From assembly GCA_958295955.1 (NCBI GenBank), contig OY282420.1:2618435-2682434 (forward strand): a DNA stretch of 64,000 bases, written 5' to 3'. The position numbers and the translations under genes are program-made. Under the pieces are notes generated by a model that searched no databases, was not told the DNA's origin, and saw only the letters and a list, made by a program, of their open reading frames with translations. How positions within the stretch are numbered: the stretch's first letter is position 1; each line of letters begins with the position of its first letter. Shown here piece after piece: positions 26,252 through 35,683 of this stretch. This DNA is from an uncultured Bryobacterales bacterium (GTDB taxonomy: Bacteria; Acidobacteriota; Terriglobia; Bryobacterales; UBA6623).

Positions 26252-26410
26252 CCCATCTATGACAGCACAATTTCAACGGCCGATGGGCTGCAGCTTCCGC
26301 CCGATTTTCACCGGCAGGCGGACGGCCCGCCCCGGCGCGACCGCACGGCAACGATCGGACAAGAGCAGTGGTAAGCTTTTGAGCACGGCTGCCGCCGGCG
26401 GAGTACCGAC

Positions 26411-27997
26411 ATGACCCGATTCCAGCTTGCGCTTGCGACCGCGACCGCGGCGATATTTTCGATCGAAACGCTTGCAGCCCGCGACTGCGCGGCGCTGACC
26501 GGCCTCGATCTTCCCGGCATCCGCATCGACAAGGCCGCAACTTCCCCCGGCGAGGAAGCCCGGCCCGAAAACCTGCCCGCGGGCGTGCCGTCGAGGCTTT
26601 CGAAGGCTGTCGCGCCCCATTGCCGAGCCGAAGGAGTCATCGGCGACGAGATTCGTTTCGAGCTCTTGCTTCCCGACGATTGGAACGGCAAATTCCTGAT
26701 GGGCGGCGGCGGCGGTTTCGCCGGCAGCTTGGGGTCCCAGGGGCGTTTTGCAGTCAACCGCGGCTACGCAACGGCGGGGACCGACACCGGCCACCGTTCC
26801 CCCGGCATCCGCGCCGACTGGGCCCGCAACCACCTTGAACGCCAAGTCAATTACGGCTATCTCGGCGTCCACCGCACGGCCGAGGCGGCCAAGGCGGTCG
26901 TCCGTTCCTATTACGGCGCGGCCGCAAGGTATTCCTACTTCTACGGCTGCTCCAACGGAGGCCGCCAGGCGATGATGGAAGCCCAACGGTATCCGCAAGA
27001 CTTCGACGGCATCGTGGCCGGAGCGCCGGCCCACGACCTTACGGGCGTCCTGGCCGCCTTTGCCTACAATATCCAGCGCATTTTCCCGGATCCGCAGGAT
27101 GTCGAAAATCCCGTCATCACGCCCGCGAACCGCAAGCTGTTGCAGGCGGCCGTTCTCGAGCGGTGCGACAAGCTCGACGGCGTCGAAGACGGCGTGCTGA
27201 ACGACCCGCGGGAATGCGGGTTCCGCCTGTCGAGCTTGCCGCTCTGCCCCGGCGGCAGCGCCGCGCCCCATTGCCTGACGGTTGCGCAAAGAGAAGCGAT
27301 CGCCGCGGTCTATGCGGGACCGCGCAATCGCGACGGCCAAATCTACCCCGGGTTCCCGCTTGGCGGCGAAGCCGAAGGCCCCGCCTGGCAAGGTTGGATC
27401 ACCGGCCCGAGCGCCAATCTGCTGAAGGCTTACGGCGAACCGAGTTCGCAGTTCGGCTTCGCCACGCAGGGGTTCAAGTATCTGCTGTTCGACGACCCGG
27501 AATGGAACTACGCAAGCTACGATTTCGAGACATTCGAGCGCGACTCCGCAAGACTCGCGTCGATCGCCGACGCGACCGATACCGACCTTTCCGGACTCAA
27601 AGCCGCGGGCGGCAAGCTGATCCTCTGGCACGGTTGGGTGGACGCCGCCCTGACCGCGTACGCGTCGATCGACTATTTCGAGGCCGTCGAAAAATCGGAC
27701 CCGGACGTTCGCGACTACTTCCGCCTCTTCATGATGCCCGGCGTTTTCCACTGCGCCGGAGGCCCCGGCCCCGACCGCGTCGATTGGGTTTCCGCCATCG
27801 AAGACTGGGTGGAGCGGGGCAATCCCCCCGAGCAGCCGCCGGCATCGCGCGTAATCGACGGCAAGCTGCAAAAAACCCGGCCGCTCTGCGTCCACCCGGA
27901 ACGCGCGGTTTACAAGGGCGGCGGCAACCCGAACGAAGCTGCGAATTTCGCGTGCAAGGCCCCGCCCGAGCGGTTAAAGAACGTCACCGACCTGTAA
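26411..27997 (+). CDS. exported tannase/feruloyl-esterase family hydrolase
   Basis: 528 residues with a signal peptide (about 1-22, ending in LAARDC). The nucleophile elbow G-C-S181-N-G-G lies in YFYGCSNGGRQAMMEAQRYP, with the acid at D411 in LWHGWVDAALTAY and the histidine at H447 in GVFHCAGGPGPD. The cysteines next to the serine and histidine form the CS-D-HC disulfide characteristic of this family. DWNGKFLMGGGGGFAGS and GYATAGTDTGHRSPG are further conserved blocks. It should cleave ester links of gallic, ferulic or related aromatic acids to plant polysaccharides or tannins outside the cytoplasm. GGAG lies 8 bases before the ATG. Confidence 0.9.
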   Translation: MTRFQLALATATAAIFSIETLAARDCAALTGLDLPGIRIDKAATSPGEEARPENLPAGVPSRLSKAVAPHCRAEGVIGDEIRFELLLPDDWNGKFLMGGGGGFAGSLGSQGRFAVNRGYATAGTDTGHRSPGIRADWARNHLERQVNYGYLGVHRTAEAAKAVVRSYYGAAARYSYFYGCSNGGRQAMMEAQRYPQDFDGIVAGAPAHDLTGVLAAFAYNIQRIFPDPQDVENPVITPANRKLLQAAVLERCDKLDGVEDGVLNDPRECGFRLSSLPLCPGGSAAPHCLTVAQREAIAAVYAGPRNRDGQIYPGFPLGGEAEGPAWQGWITGPSANLLKAYGEPSSQFGFATQGFKYLLFDDPEWNYASYDFETFERDSARLASIADATDTDLSGLKAAGGKLILWHGWVDAALTAYASIDYFEAVEKSDPDVRDYFRLFMMPGVFHCAGGPGPDRVDWVSAIEDWVERGNPPEQPPASRVIDGKLQKTRPLCVHPERAVYKGGGNPNEAANFACKAPPERLKNVTDL

Positions 27998-28208
27998 CGA
28001 CACGGGGCGAAAATCAGTGTGAAACAAGGCCCCGGCGGGCGTCCTGTTCGCTTTGGCGAGCGCCCTGATTCACTGCCGAGTGAAAGTCGAGATGGTCGGG
28101 GATAGGCTTACGACCCGCGGCAAACCGCGCTGCGGCGGTTCCGTTCCCAGGAATTTTTGTGAGCGCGACCGCTCCGTTTCTGCAATGTGGCGGATCGACC
28201 CCGCGCCG

Positions 28209-29084
28209 TTACAATAACTCGGCAGGCTCCCACTCCGGCGTCGCTCCGGCTTTGCCGGCGACCAGCGCCCCGGCGCGGTTCGCAAAATCGCCGATCCGCT
28301 CGGCGTCCCAGCGCAGCGACCATCCGTGCAAAAACGCCGCGGCGAAAGCGTCGCCCGCGCCGACGGTATCGACCACGCGAATCCGCCGCCCCGGCCGCTC
28401 CGCGTACCGGCCGTCCAGCAGCAACGCGCACCCCTGCCCGCCACGGGTCACGCACACGCCGCGCCAACCGAAGCGCTCCGTTCCCGCGCGGCAAAACCGC
28501 TCCGGGGAACCGCCGGCGAAACCCAGCGCCTCGCCCAGCTCGGCCGCCTCGGCCTCGTTCAGCTTGACCGCGTCGGCCAGCCCCAGCAACTCCTTGACCA
28601 GGTCCGGGCGATAGCAGCCGCGGCGCAGATTGACATCGTAGAAACGCCCCGCGGCGGGATTCGCATCCAGCAGCCGCCGGGTCAGCCGGCGGGCCGCCTC
28701 GGCGGTCTGTTGCAGCGTTCCGAAATAGATCCAATCCGGTTGAGCCGCCGTCAGCGCGGCGATCTCCTCGTCCGCCAAGAAAGGAAAATCGTAAGCAGCG
28801 GGCCTGCGGATCGAATAACCGGGTTGGCCCGCGCAATCGACGGCGACATCGACAACGCCGGTTTCCCGTCCGGGCGCATATTTGATCAGAGCGGTCGAAA
28901 GCCCGCGCCGCGCCGCCTGCGCCAACGCCCGCTCGCCGCGCGCGTCGCTGCCTACTGCGCTGACAAACGAAACATCGTGCCCCAGCCGCGCCGCATGCAG
29001 CGCAAAATTGAAAGGCGCCCCGCCCAGGCGCTCTTCGCCTGCAATCCGATCCCAGAGTATCTCGCCGATGCCGACGATCTTCAT
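28209..29084 (-). CDS. PfkB-family carbohydrate kinase (fructokinase-like)
   Basis: 291 residues of the ribokinase/PfkB family: MKIVGIGEILWDRI, GGAPFNFALHAARLGHDVSF (sugar-binding loop), KLNEAEAAELGEALG and the PfkB signature VDTVGAGDAFAAAFLHGW with the catalytic aspartate of GAGD near residue 243. The family phosphorylates fructose, ribose or related sugars with ATP; fructokinase is the best fit by the GGAPxNxA loop. It lies 40 bases downstream of the exported unknown at 29125-29979 and may share its transcript. Confidence 0.88.
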   Translation of the reverse strand: MKIVGIGEILWDRIAGEERLGGAPFNFALHAARLGHDVSFVSAVGSDARGERALAQAARRGLSTALIKYAPGRETGVVDVAVDCAGQPGYSIRRPAAYDFPFLADEEIAALTAAQPDWIYFGTLQQTAEAARRLTRRLLDANPAAGRFYDVNLRRGCYRPDLVKELLGLADAVKLNEAEAAELGEALGFAGGSPERFCRAGTERFGWRGVCVTRGGQGCALLLDGRYAERPGRRIRVVDTVGAGDAFAAAFLHGWSLRWDAERIGDFANRAGALVAGKAGATPEWEPAELL

Positions 29085-29124
29085 AGCAGCAGCGGCAGCT
29101 TGCCGGCCGCCTCCATTGGCGGGC

Positions 29125-29979
29125 TCAGAAATCGATGGACACTTTCAAAACCTGCTCGATCGGCCGCACGGTCAATTCCACCGTATGGCGGCCCTGCAGC
29201 GGCTCCTCGCCCGGCGTATAGACGAAGCGCACTTTGCCGGATCCGCCCGCCGCAATCCGTTCCGGCAACACAACCCGCACTCCCGGAGGCAAGCTGCCGC
29301 GCACCTTCAGATCGAGCGGGCCGGCCACCCGATTTTCAATGGAAATCGACTGCTCGCCGGGTTCGCTCCCGGACATGCGCAACTGCGTCCGGTCGGCGCG
29401 GAACATGTTCGCGAGCGAATCCAGCGTCGGACGGGCGCCCGCGGGCGGAAACGGCCCGCCGCTACTCGCAGCGCCTGTATTCGCAGCGCCTTTCATCGGA
29501 CCGAAAGGCGTCTGGATCGATCCATCCGGAGACCTGCGCGGCCCAAAATGCATGAACCAGTCGCCGTTCCGCCAATGCCACTCGCTGTTTATCGGAACGT
29601 CGAGAGACTTGAGTCCCATCATGGGGACGGGCATCTTGCACGTCACGGCCACTCGGGCGAACTTGAAATCCTCGGCAAACTCCAGGCTCTTGATGTCGAA
29701 CCCAAAAATACGGATCTTCGTGATGTTGTAGTAGACATCGCGCGACTCTTCCGTGACGAGCGCCTCGGCGTCCCTGAATTTACCGGCTTGAAAAAATTCA
29801 TAGAACGCGCTGACTCTTGCCGCGAGCGATTCCTTCACGGCGTCGGGCGCCGAGGCGCCGTACTCGCGCCGCGCAGCCGCTTCCTCGGCGGCCGCGGCGC
29901 AGACGGCAAACAGCAGCAGCGCCAATACGCTGCGGCTCAACACGGCGCGGGGTGCGATGGTCATACCGACGATTGCCAT
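29125..29979 (-). CDS. exported two-domain protein of unknown function
   Basis: 284 residues with a signal peptide (about 1-30, ending VCAAAAEE). ATG 29979 follows one TATAAT; a second ATG 29964 follows another. The N-terminal half (about residues 45-155) looks like an NTF2-like or SnoaL-like domain, with VSAFYEFFQAGKFRDAEALV and SEWHWRNGDWFMHFG. A proline/glycine linker follows, then an Ig-like or cadherin-like beta domain: SISIENRVAGPLDLKVRGSL and KVRFVYTPGEEPLQGRHTVE. No catalytic motif is visible. It may be a sensor or binding protein of the periplasm. Confidence 0.7.
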   Translation of the reverse strand: MAIVGMTIAPRAVLSRSVLALLLFAVCAAAAEEAAARREYGASAPDAVKESLAARVSAFYEFFQAGKFRDAEALVTEESRDVYYNITKIRIFGFDIKSLEFAEDFKFARVAVTCKMPVPMMGLKSLDVPINSEWHWRNGDWFMHFGPRRSPDGSIQTPFGPMKGAANTGAASSGGPFPPAGARPTLDSLANMFRADRTQLRMSGSEPGEQSISIENRVAGPLDLKVRGSLPPGVRVVLPERIAAGGSGKVRFVYTPGEEPLQGRHTVELTVRPIEQVLKVSIDF

Positions 29980-29994
29980 TATAAGGCCATTATA
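29978..29994 (-). promoter_or_regulatory. tandem TATAAT boxes at the start of the exported unknown
   Basis: The reverse strand carries two perfect TATAAT hexamers, at 29994-29989 and 29983-29978, 11 bases apart. The second overlaps the ATG at 29979. The first has 9 bases to that ATG; the second would serve ATG 29964. Confidence 0.5.
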
Positions 29995-30050
29995 AAGGCC
30001 GCGGCGCGGTGCATGGCGCCGTCAACGCCGCCCCTGCCGGGAACCCGAGA

Positions 30051-31280
30051 TCACAAGTTCTTCATGCGGTCGCCGCCGAAAAGGAAATAGCCCGCCGCGA
30101 GAATCAGGGTTGCGCCGTTAACACCCATGACCCGCGCGGCGCCAAGCTTATCCGCGACGAAACCCGAGGCCAGGTTGCCGACAGGCATCGCTCCGCGAAA
30201 CGCAGTGTTGTAAACGCTCATGACGCGCCCGCGCAAGTCCTCATCGACATTGAGTTGGACCAGCGAGTTGATCATCGCGAAGACGGCCAGCAGCGCCCCG
30301 CCCGAGATCAACAGCAGCGCCGCGCCGACATAAAGATTTTCCGTCAAGGCGAAAAGCGCCACCGCGGCGCCCAACAGGATTTGCATCAGCAGGGAGTGGC
30401 GGCCCTTCCCCGGAGCGTTGCCGAGCCGCGCCACGATGAGCGCTCCGAGCACCGCGCCCAAGCTGACGATCGCCATGAGCACGCTGAATCCGCGGGCGTC
30501 GAGCCGGAACGTGTCCCGCGCGAAAACCGGCAGAAGCGTCAGCAGCGGCACGCCGCAAAACGCGGTGATAACCGACAGCAGCATCAACGAGCGCATCGGC
30601 GGATTGGAGGATACCGACCGCAACCCCTCGACGAGACTGCTCAGCATGTTCGCGCGCGCCGGTTTGGGCACAAAGCGCACGCGCACGATCAGCAGGGAGA
30701 AAATCACCGCCAGGAAACTCAGGCCGTTGACAAAAAAACAGGCCGTAGGGCCGAGATATTTGAACGCGGCGCCCCCGATCGGACGTCCGATCACCCCGGC
30801 CAAATTGAACTGGATCGAAATCAACGCGATCGCGTTCGGCAGGTGCCGCCTCGGCACCAGAGAGGGAATGATCGCCTGGTAGGCAGGGCCGCCGAACGCC
30901 TGCCCCAAGCCGGCGGCGAAGGCCGCCGCCATGATGTGCCAAATCGCGATCCGCTCCGTAAAAAACAGCAGCGCCAGAGCCAGCGCCGCCGTCATTTGCA
31001 GCACCTGGGAACCGATCAGCAAATGCCGGCGGTCCATGCGGTCGGCCAGCACGCCGCCGAGAACGGAGAACAACAGAATCGGCATCCCGTTCAGGAACGC
31101 CGTCAGCCCCAGCAGCCCCGAGCTGTCGGTTTGGTCGTAGATGTACCAACTCTCGGCTACCTGCTGAACGAAAAATCCCGTGGTGGAGGTAAATGCTCCG
31201 AACCACATCCAGCGAAAATTTCTATACCGGAATGCCCGAAAAGTCTGTACGAGGAGTCCGAGTTTGGGTTGTTCGGGCAA
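30051..31280 (-). CDS. MFS transporter, EntS-like (MFS_3) exporter
   Basis: 409 residues with about twelve hydrophobic helices. The family pattern is FRAFRYRNFRWMWFGAFTST at the start, GGVLADRMDRRHLLIGSQVL (the loop 2-3 motif), and the mid-protein RGRVMSVYNTAFRGAMPVGN. This group (PF05977) includes enterobactin exporter EntS and many drug or small-molecule exporters. The start is TTG 31280, since no in-frame ATG occurs before residue 25. The MaoC gene diverges across 128 bases. Confidence 0.85.
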   Translation of the reverse strand: MPEQPKLGLLVQTFRAFRYRNFRWMWFGAFTSTTGFFVQQVAESWYIYDQTDSSGLLGLTAFLNGMPILLFSVLGGVLADRMDRRHLLIGSQVLQMTAALALALLFFTERIAIWHIMAAAFAAGLGQAFGGPAYQAIIPSLVPRRHLPNAIALISIQFNLAGVIGRPIGGAAFKYLGPTACFFVNGLSFLAVIFSLLIVRVRFVPKPARANMLSSLVEGLRSVSSNPPMRSLMLLSVITAFCGVPLLTLLPVFARDTFRLDARGFSVLMAIVSLGAVLGALIVARLGNAPGKGRHSLLMQILLGAAVALFALTENLYVGAALLLISGGALLAVFAMINSLVQLNVDEDLRGRVMSVYNTAFRGAMPVGNLASGFVADKLGAARVMGVNGATLILAAGYFLFGGDRMKNL

Positions 31281-31395
31281 AGGAATGCGGGGGATGAACG
31301 CAGACGGCGGGCGCCTTATTTTCCCACACTCCGCCCGGCCCTCGGGATTTTACCGACCGGCAATTTTTCGGGAGTTGCCGCGGCAAGGCATGCAG

Positions 31396-31401
31396 TACAC
31401 T
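31396..31401 (+). promoter_or_regulatory. -10 box for the MaoC gene, leaderless
   Basis: TACACT with its last T 7 bases before ATG 31409. TTGCCG at 31375-31380 could be a weak -35 (15-base spacer). Confidence 0.5.
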
Positions 31402-31408
31402 CTTGGGC

Positions 31409-31870
31409 ATGGCCAAACGTGAAATACCCGTCGAAGAAATGAAGGCGCTTGTCGGTCGGGAGGTGGCGGTCGGCGACTGGATCGAAATCAGCCAGGAGCG
31501 CATCGACCGCTTTGCCGACGCCACCGAAGATCACCAGTGGATTCACGTCGACAGCGAACGGGCGGCCAGGGAATCCCCTTTCAAAACGACCATCGGCCAC
31601 GGTTTCCTGAGCCTCTCGATGCTGTCGAAGATGTCGTACGATACGGTGCGCGTCAAGGGCAAGTTCAAGATGGGCATCAACTACGGCCTGAACCGCGTGC
31701 GCTTTCCGGCGCCCGTTCCGGCGGGATCGAAGCTGCGGGGCCGGTTCACGGTGCAAGCCTTCGACGAGCGCGACTGGGGCATCCAGACGACTTGGGGCAT
31801 CACGGTCGAGCTCGAAGGCTCGCCGAAACCATGCGTGGCCGCCGAGTGGGTGACCCGCGCCTATTACTGA
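31409..31870 (+). CDS. MaoC-type (R)-hydratase
   Basis: 153 residues of the MaoC hot-dog-fold hydratases. FADATEDHQWIHVDSERAAR provides the catalytic D-x4-H pair, and TIGHGFLSLSMLSKM the conserved glycine loop. These enzymes add water to trans-2-enoyl-CoA to give (R)-3-hydroxyacyl-CoA in fatty-acid or polyhydroxyalkanoate metabolism. The exact acyl-CoA is unknown. ATG 31409 is preferred to TTG 31403 because of the spacing from its -10 box and the usual family N-terminus. Confidence 0.9.
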   Translation: MAKREIPVEEMKALVGREVAVGDWIEISQERIDRFADATEDHQWIHVDSERAARESPFKTTIGHGFLSLSMLSKMSYDTVRVKGKFKMGINYGLNRVRFPAPVPAGSKLRGRFTVQAFDERDWGIQTTWGITVELEGSPKPCVAAEWVTRAYY

Positions 31871-31897
31871 CCGTTCGCCGTCGTCCGCTGAATTGCC

Positions 31898-34720
31898 ATG
31901 CGTTACCGTTTTGACACGCTTCGTTTCCTGTTGGCCGGGCTCGCCGCTTTTCTCCCGCTCGCGGCGCAAGCCGAAACCGCCTGCTTGCGCATACGCTTCG
32001 GCCTGACCGACGCCGCGCCCCGCTCCTGGAACGGCTCCGTGCGGGTCTCCGGCGGCGCCGTGACGATGCTGCAAAGCTGGCGGCCGCGAAAAACCGACCG
32101 CATCGAGGGAACGGCCTGGAAGCTGGCCACTACGGAAGGAAGGAAATTCCGTTACCGCGCCTGGGAACCGGAGCCGTCCACTCCCGTCCCCGACTACGTC
32201 AACGTCGCGGGGCTGATTCTCACGGTCGAGACCGCGGCCGACGCCGAGATCGACATATCCACGGTCAACGGCGATTTCTCATTCCGTCTCAGCGAGGTTG
32301 CCCGCAAGAGAATGCTGAGCTTCCTTGACGGCGGCGCCGTTGTCGAGCGGGCCGCGCCCCCCGAGCGGATCACGAGCGGCCCGGCCCAAAACGATTTCCC
32401 CGACCTGATCTCCGACGGAGCGGGCGGATTCTGGACCGCCTGGATCGCCTATCGGTCGGCGGGCAATGCCGTCATGGCCCGCCGCGGCAAGCCCGGCTCG
32501 TGGTCCGAACCCGTTCTCCTAAGCGCTCCCCGCAGCGACGTTTACCAAACGCGCCTCGGCCGCGACGGAGACCCGAACGGCAAGTTCCCCGGCGACTTGG
32601 GGGTCTGGGTCGTCTGGTCGCAGCAAGTCGAAGGCAACTTCGATCTCTACGCCCGGCGCTTCGACGGCAACCAATGGGCCCGCGTCGAAAGGCTTACCGA
32701 TGCTCCCGGACCGGACATCCACCACGTCACGGCTGCGGATTCCCTGGGGCGGCTGTGGCTGGTCTGGCAGGGTTTCCGCGGCGGGCGGTCGCACATCCTT
32801 GCCCGTCGCTTCAACGGGGTCCAATGGTCGCCGGAAGAGCGGGTTTCGATATCCGCCAACGACGACTGGAGCCCGGCCATAGCCGCCGACTCCCAAGGCG
32901 GCGTCTATGTCGGCTGGGACACCTACGACAAAGGCAATTACGACATCCTCATGCGCCGCTACGACGGCGAAGCGTGGTCCGACACGATGCCCATTGCCGA
33001 CTCGCTGCGCCATGAAGCCTACGTCAGTTTGACCTGCGATGCCGAAGACCGCCTGTGGGCGGTCTGGAACGAAAGCGACATGCAATGGGGCAAAGACACC
33101 GGCCTGCTGGTGCGCCGCCCGGCAACGCAGCTTTACCAATCGCGTTGGATGCGGGCAGCGGCCTACGCCGGCGGCGAGTGGCGCCGGCCGGCCGCCGCGC
33201 TGGAGACATCGCTGCCGGCCGACCTCCGCGGCTTCAACGACCTGCCGGCGATCGCCATCGACCCGCAGGGCCGCCCGGCGGTCGTTTTCCGCCACCGCCT
33301 GCTGCGCCAACGCGAGGTACCCTTTACCGCCGCCGCGCACCGCGCCTCGTGGGAAACTTACGTCACGGCGCTCGCCGGCGAGGAATGGACCCATCCGCTG
33401 CCGATCCCCGTAACCGGCGGCCGCTCCGATCATCTCACGCGCATCGCCCGCGGCGGCCGGGGGCGGCTCTTCGCCGTCTGGGCTACCGATCACCGCAACT
33501 ACGACGATTACCTCTTCCAGAAAGCGGACGTCTATTTCGCCGCCGTGCCCGGCCTCGGCGGCAGCGCGAATCCTGCGCAACTCGAACCGCCCCGCAGCCT
33601 CGAAGCCCTGAGAATCTTCACCCGCCACCCCAACGAAGCGGAAAACCTGGCCCGCATCCGCAATTACCGGATCGAATCCGAAGGCAAAACCTACCGCATC
33701 TTTCGCGGCGACACGCACCGCCACACGGAGTGGTCGGCGGACGGCAATAACGACGGCTCCATAACGGACACCTATCGTTACGCGCTCAACGCGGCCGAGC
33801 TCGACTACCTCGGCTTGAGCGAGCACCACAACAACGGCGGCCCGAATATCGAATACATCAACTGGCTATTGGGCCAAAGGGTCGATGTTTACACCGTTCC
33901 CGGCCGCTTCGTCCCGATCTACGGCTATGAACGCGGCGTCGGCTACCCCAACGGCCACCGCAACATCTTTTTCGCCACGCGGGGCAACCCCACCTTCCCC
34001 GATCGGCCGGGCGAAAGAGAAACCTCGAGCGGTCAAGTCGGCCTCTTCGACTATCTCAAGAAATACGACGGCATCTCTATCCCGCACACGTCGGCGACCA
34101 ACATGGGCACCGACTGGCGCGACGACGGCGGCGACTCCGAGCCGCTGGTCGAGATCTACCAGGGGGACAGGGTCTCGGCCGAATACGAAGGGGCGCCGAA
34201 AGCCGCCTCGGCCTACGACGAAACCTCGCACGCCGGAGGCTTCCGCCCCGCAGGCTACGTCTGGAACGCTTGGGCGAAAGGCTACAAGCTCGGCGTGCAG
34301 GCAAGCTCCGACCATCTCTCGACGCACATTTCCTACGCCTGCGCCATCGCCGAAGAGTTCACCCGCGAGGGCTTGCTCGATGCGATGCGCAAACGCCATA
34401 GCTACGGCGCGACCGACAACATCGTCCTCGACTACCGCCTGCAGGCGGACGGCAAGGAATATATTCAAGGCGATATCGCTGCAGTTTCCTCGCGCAAGCC
34501 CAAGCTGGTCGTGAAGGTAATCGGAACGGCCCCCATCCGCCGGATCGACATCGTTCGCGGTCAAGAGTTCATTCATACCGTGCAGAACCAGGATTCCGAG
34601 ATCGCCATCGACTTCGTCGACAACGACGCTCCGGCCGGCGATACCTACTACTACGTGCGCGTCCTGCAAGCGAACGAGCAGATCGCCTGGTCCAGCCCGA
34701 TCTGGATCGCTGCGCCCTGA
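31898..34720 (+). CDS. exported DUF3604 protein: propeller plus PHP-like domain
   Basis: 940 residues with a signal peptide ending near residue 26 (ALAAQA-type). Residues about 160-560 contain propeller-like repeats with recurring FDLYARRFDGNQWARVERLT, HILARRFNGVQWSPEERVSI and YDILMRRYDGEAWSDTMPIA. The C-terminal part (about 600-870) is a DUF3604/PHP-like metal site: FRGDTHRHTEWSADGNNDGS, YLGLSEHHNNGG, GISIPHTSATNMG and QASSDHLSTH. PHP domains are phosphoesterases. DUF3604 itself is uncharacterised. The gene follows MaoC by 27 bases but is probably unrelated in function. Confidence 0.8.
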   Translation: MRYRFDTLRFLLAGLAAFLPLAAQAETACLRIRFGLTDAAPRSWNGSVRVSGGAVTMLQSWRPRKTDRIEGTAWKLATTEGRKFRYRAWEPEPSTPVPDYVNVAGLILTVETAADAEIDISTVNGDFSFRLSEVARKRMLSFLDGGAVVERAAPPERITSGPAQNDFPDLISDGAGGFWTAWIAYRSAGNAVMARRGKPGSWSEPVLLSAPRSDVYQTRLGRDGDPNGKFPGDLGVWVVWSQQVEGNFDLYARRFDGNQWARVERLTDAPGPDIHHVTAADSLGRLWLVWQGFRGGRSHILARRFNGVQWSPEERVSISANDDWSPAIAADSQGGVYVGWDTYDKGNYDILMRRYDGEAWSDTMPIADSLRHEAYVSLTCDAEDRLWAVWNESDMQWGKDTGLLVRRPATQLYQSRWMRAAAYAGGEWRRPAAALETSLPADLRGFNDLPAIAIDPQGRPAVVFRHRLLRQREVPFTAAAHRASWETYVTALAGEEWTHPLPIPVTGGRSDHLTRIARGGRGRLFAVWATDHRNYDDYLFQKADVYFAAVPGLGGSANPAQLEPPRSLEALRIFTRHPNEAENLARIRNYRIESEGKTYRIFRGDTHRHTEWSADGNNDGSITDTYRYALNAAELDYLGLSEHHNNGGPNIEYINWLLGQRVDVYTVPGRFVPIYGYERGVGYPNGHRNIFFATRGNPTFPDRPGERETSSGQVGLFDYLKKYDGISIPHTSATNMGTDWRDDGGDSEPLVEIYQGDRVSAEYEGAPKAASAYDETSHAGGFRPAGYVWNAWAKGYKLGVQASSDHLSTHISYACAIAEEFTREGLLDAMRKRHSYGATDNIVLDYRLQADGKEYIQGDIAAVSSRKPKLVVKVIGTAPIRRIDIVRGQEFIHTVQNQDSEIAIDFVDNDAPAGDTYYYVRVLQANEQIAWSSPIWIAAP

Positions 34721-34774
34721 CGGCCCGCGGCAAAAGGCGCGCGCAGGGGGGGGCGCCCGCTTTTCGCCGCGCCG

Positions 34775-35554
34775 TCAGTTCTTGAGGATGTCGATCGAGC
34801 CGTTCACGGTTGAAAACGAAAAGCCGGCGTCGCCGTCGCCGAGTTGGGCGTCGATGGATTTCTTGCCCCAGTGCTTGCGTTTCCGTACTTCCAGCGGAAA
34901 GTCGGTCTCGATGGCGCCGTTGAGGGTGCTTGCCCGGAATTTTCCGCTGACGCCCGGGGGCAGGGAAACCCGCAGCGAGCCGTTGACCGTCTTGAACGAA
35001 TAATTTTTGCCCGCCGCCGCGTCCGCAATGCCCGCCCGCACGGCGCCGTTGACCGTTTTGGCCGCGACCGCGCCGCCCGCGCCGCGGATCTTCACGGCGC
35101 CGTTGACCGTTTCCGCGTCGATGCCGCCTTGCACGTTTTCGATCGTGACCTCGCCGTTGACCGAAGCAGCCTTGGCCGCCGCGCCGCGTGGGACGGTCAG
35201 TTCATAAGCGACGCTTGCGTTGCAGCCGCCCCAGGAGAGCCAACTGCGTTTGTCGTGCTTCGTTTCGATCCGCAGCGTGCGGGCCTTGCCGTCCGCCGGC
35301 GCTGCGTCGATGGCGATCGTCACGGTTTCGAGGCAATCGGCGTTGTCCGCGGTCTTGACCGCGCGCAGGACGACCCGGCTGCCGTCCGCCGCCTTGATGG
35401 CGATCGAACCGTTGACGTTGGCGACGGCGACGCTGCCGCCCGCGTCGAGTTCGAAAGTGCGTTCGAAGTTCTCGCCGGCCTTGGCGGCGAGCGGGGCGGC
35501 CGTCAGGCAGAGGGTTGCGGCGAGAGCAAGCGCGGTTCGTCGGGCGCGAGGCAT
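34775..35554 (-). CDS. exported DUF4097-type beta-repeat protein
   Basis: 259 residues from ATG 35554, which follows AAAGGAG by 8 bases and gives the signal peptide MPRARRTALALAATLCLTAA. The open frame continues far upstream but that extension is not genuine protein. At least six repeats carry the T/S-V-N-G core: ANVNGSIAIKA, SVNGEVTIENV, TVNGAVKIRG, TVNGAVRAG, TVNGSLRVSL and TVNGSIDILKN. This is the right-handed beta pattern of DUF4097 proteins. Function unknown, with an extracytoplasmic location. It converges on the DUF3604 gene. Confidence 0.82.
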   Translation of the reverse strand: MPRARRTALALAATLCLTAAPLAAKAGENFERTFELDAGGSVAVANVNGSIAIKAADGSRVVLRAVKTADNADCLETVTIAIDAAPADGKARTLRIETKHDKRSWLSWGGCNASVAYELTVPRGAAAKAASVNGEVTIENVQGGIDAETVNGAVKIRGAGGAVAAKTVNGAVRAGIADAAAGKNYSFKTVNGSLRVSLPPGVSGKFRASTLNGAIETDFPLEVRKRKHWGKKSIDAQLGDGDAGFSFSTVNGSIDILKN

Positions 35555-35683
35555 GGGGCGGTCTCCTTTCGGGCGGGGCGGCGTGCTGCATGGAACTACG
35601 AGGGGCGAGCCCTTTTTGTTCCCGCTTCCTGCCGGCGGACGCGCAAAATCGCGGTCGGTTGGTGAAAGAATAGTGCTTTTGCC

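Noticed and set aside
28116-28129. Terminator hairpin CGCGG-CAAA-CCGCG after the tannase gene
   Set aside because: Only 5 bp, and the nearest T run is about 28 bases further on; too weak to annotate.
34735-34774. Bidirectional terminator around the 8-base G run between the convergent DUF3604 and DUF4097 genes
   Set aside because: Pairing is loose and there is no proper T-tract on either side.
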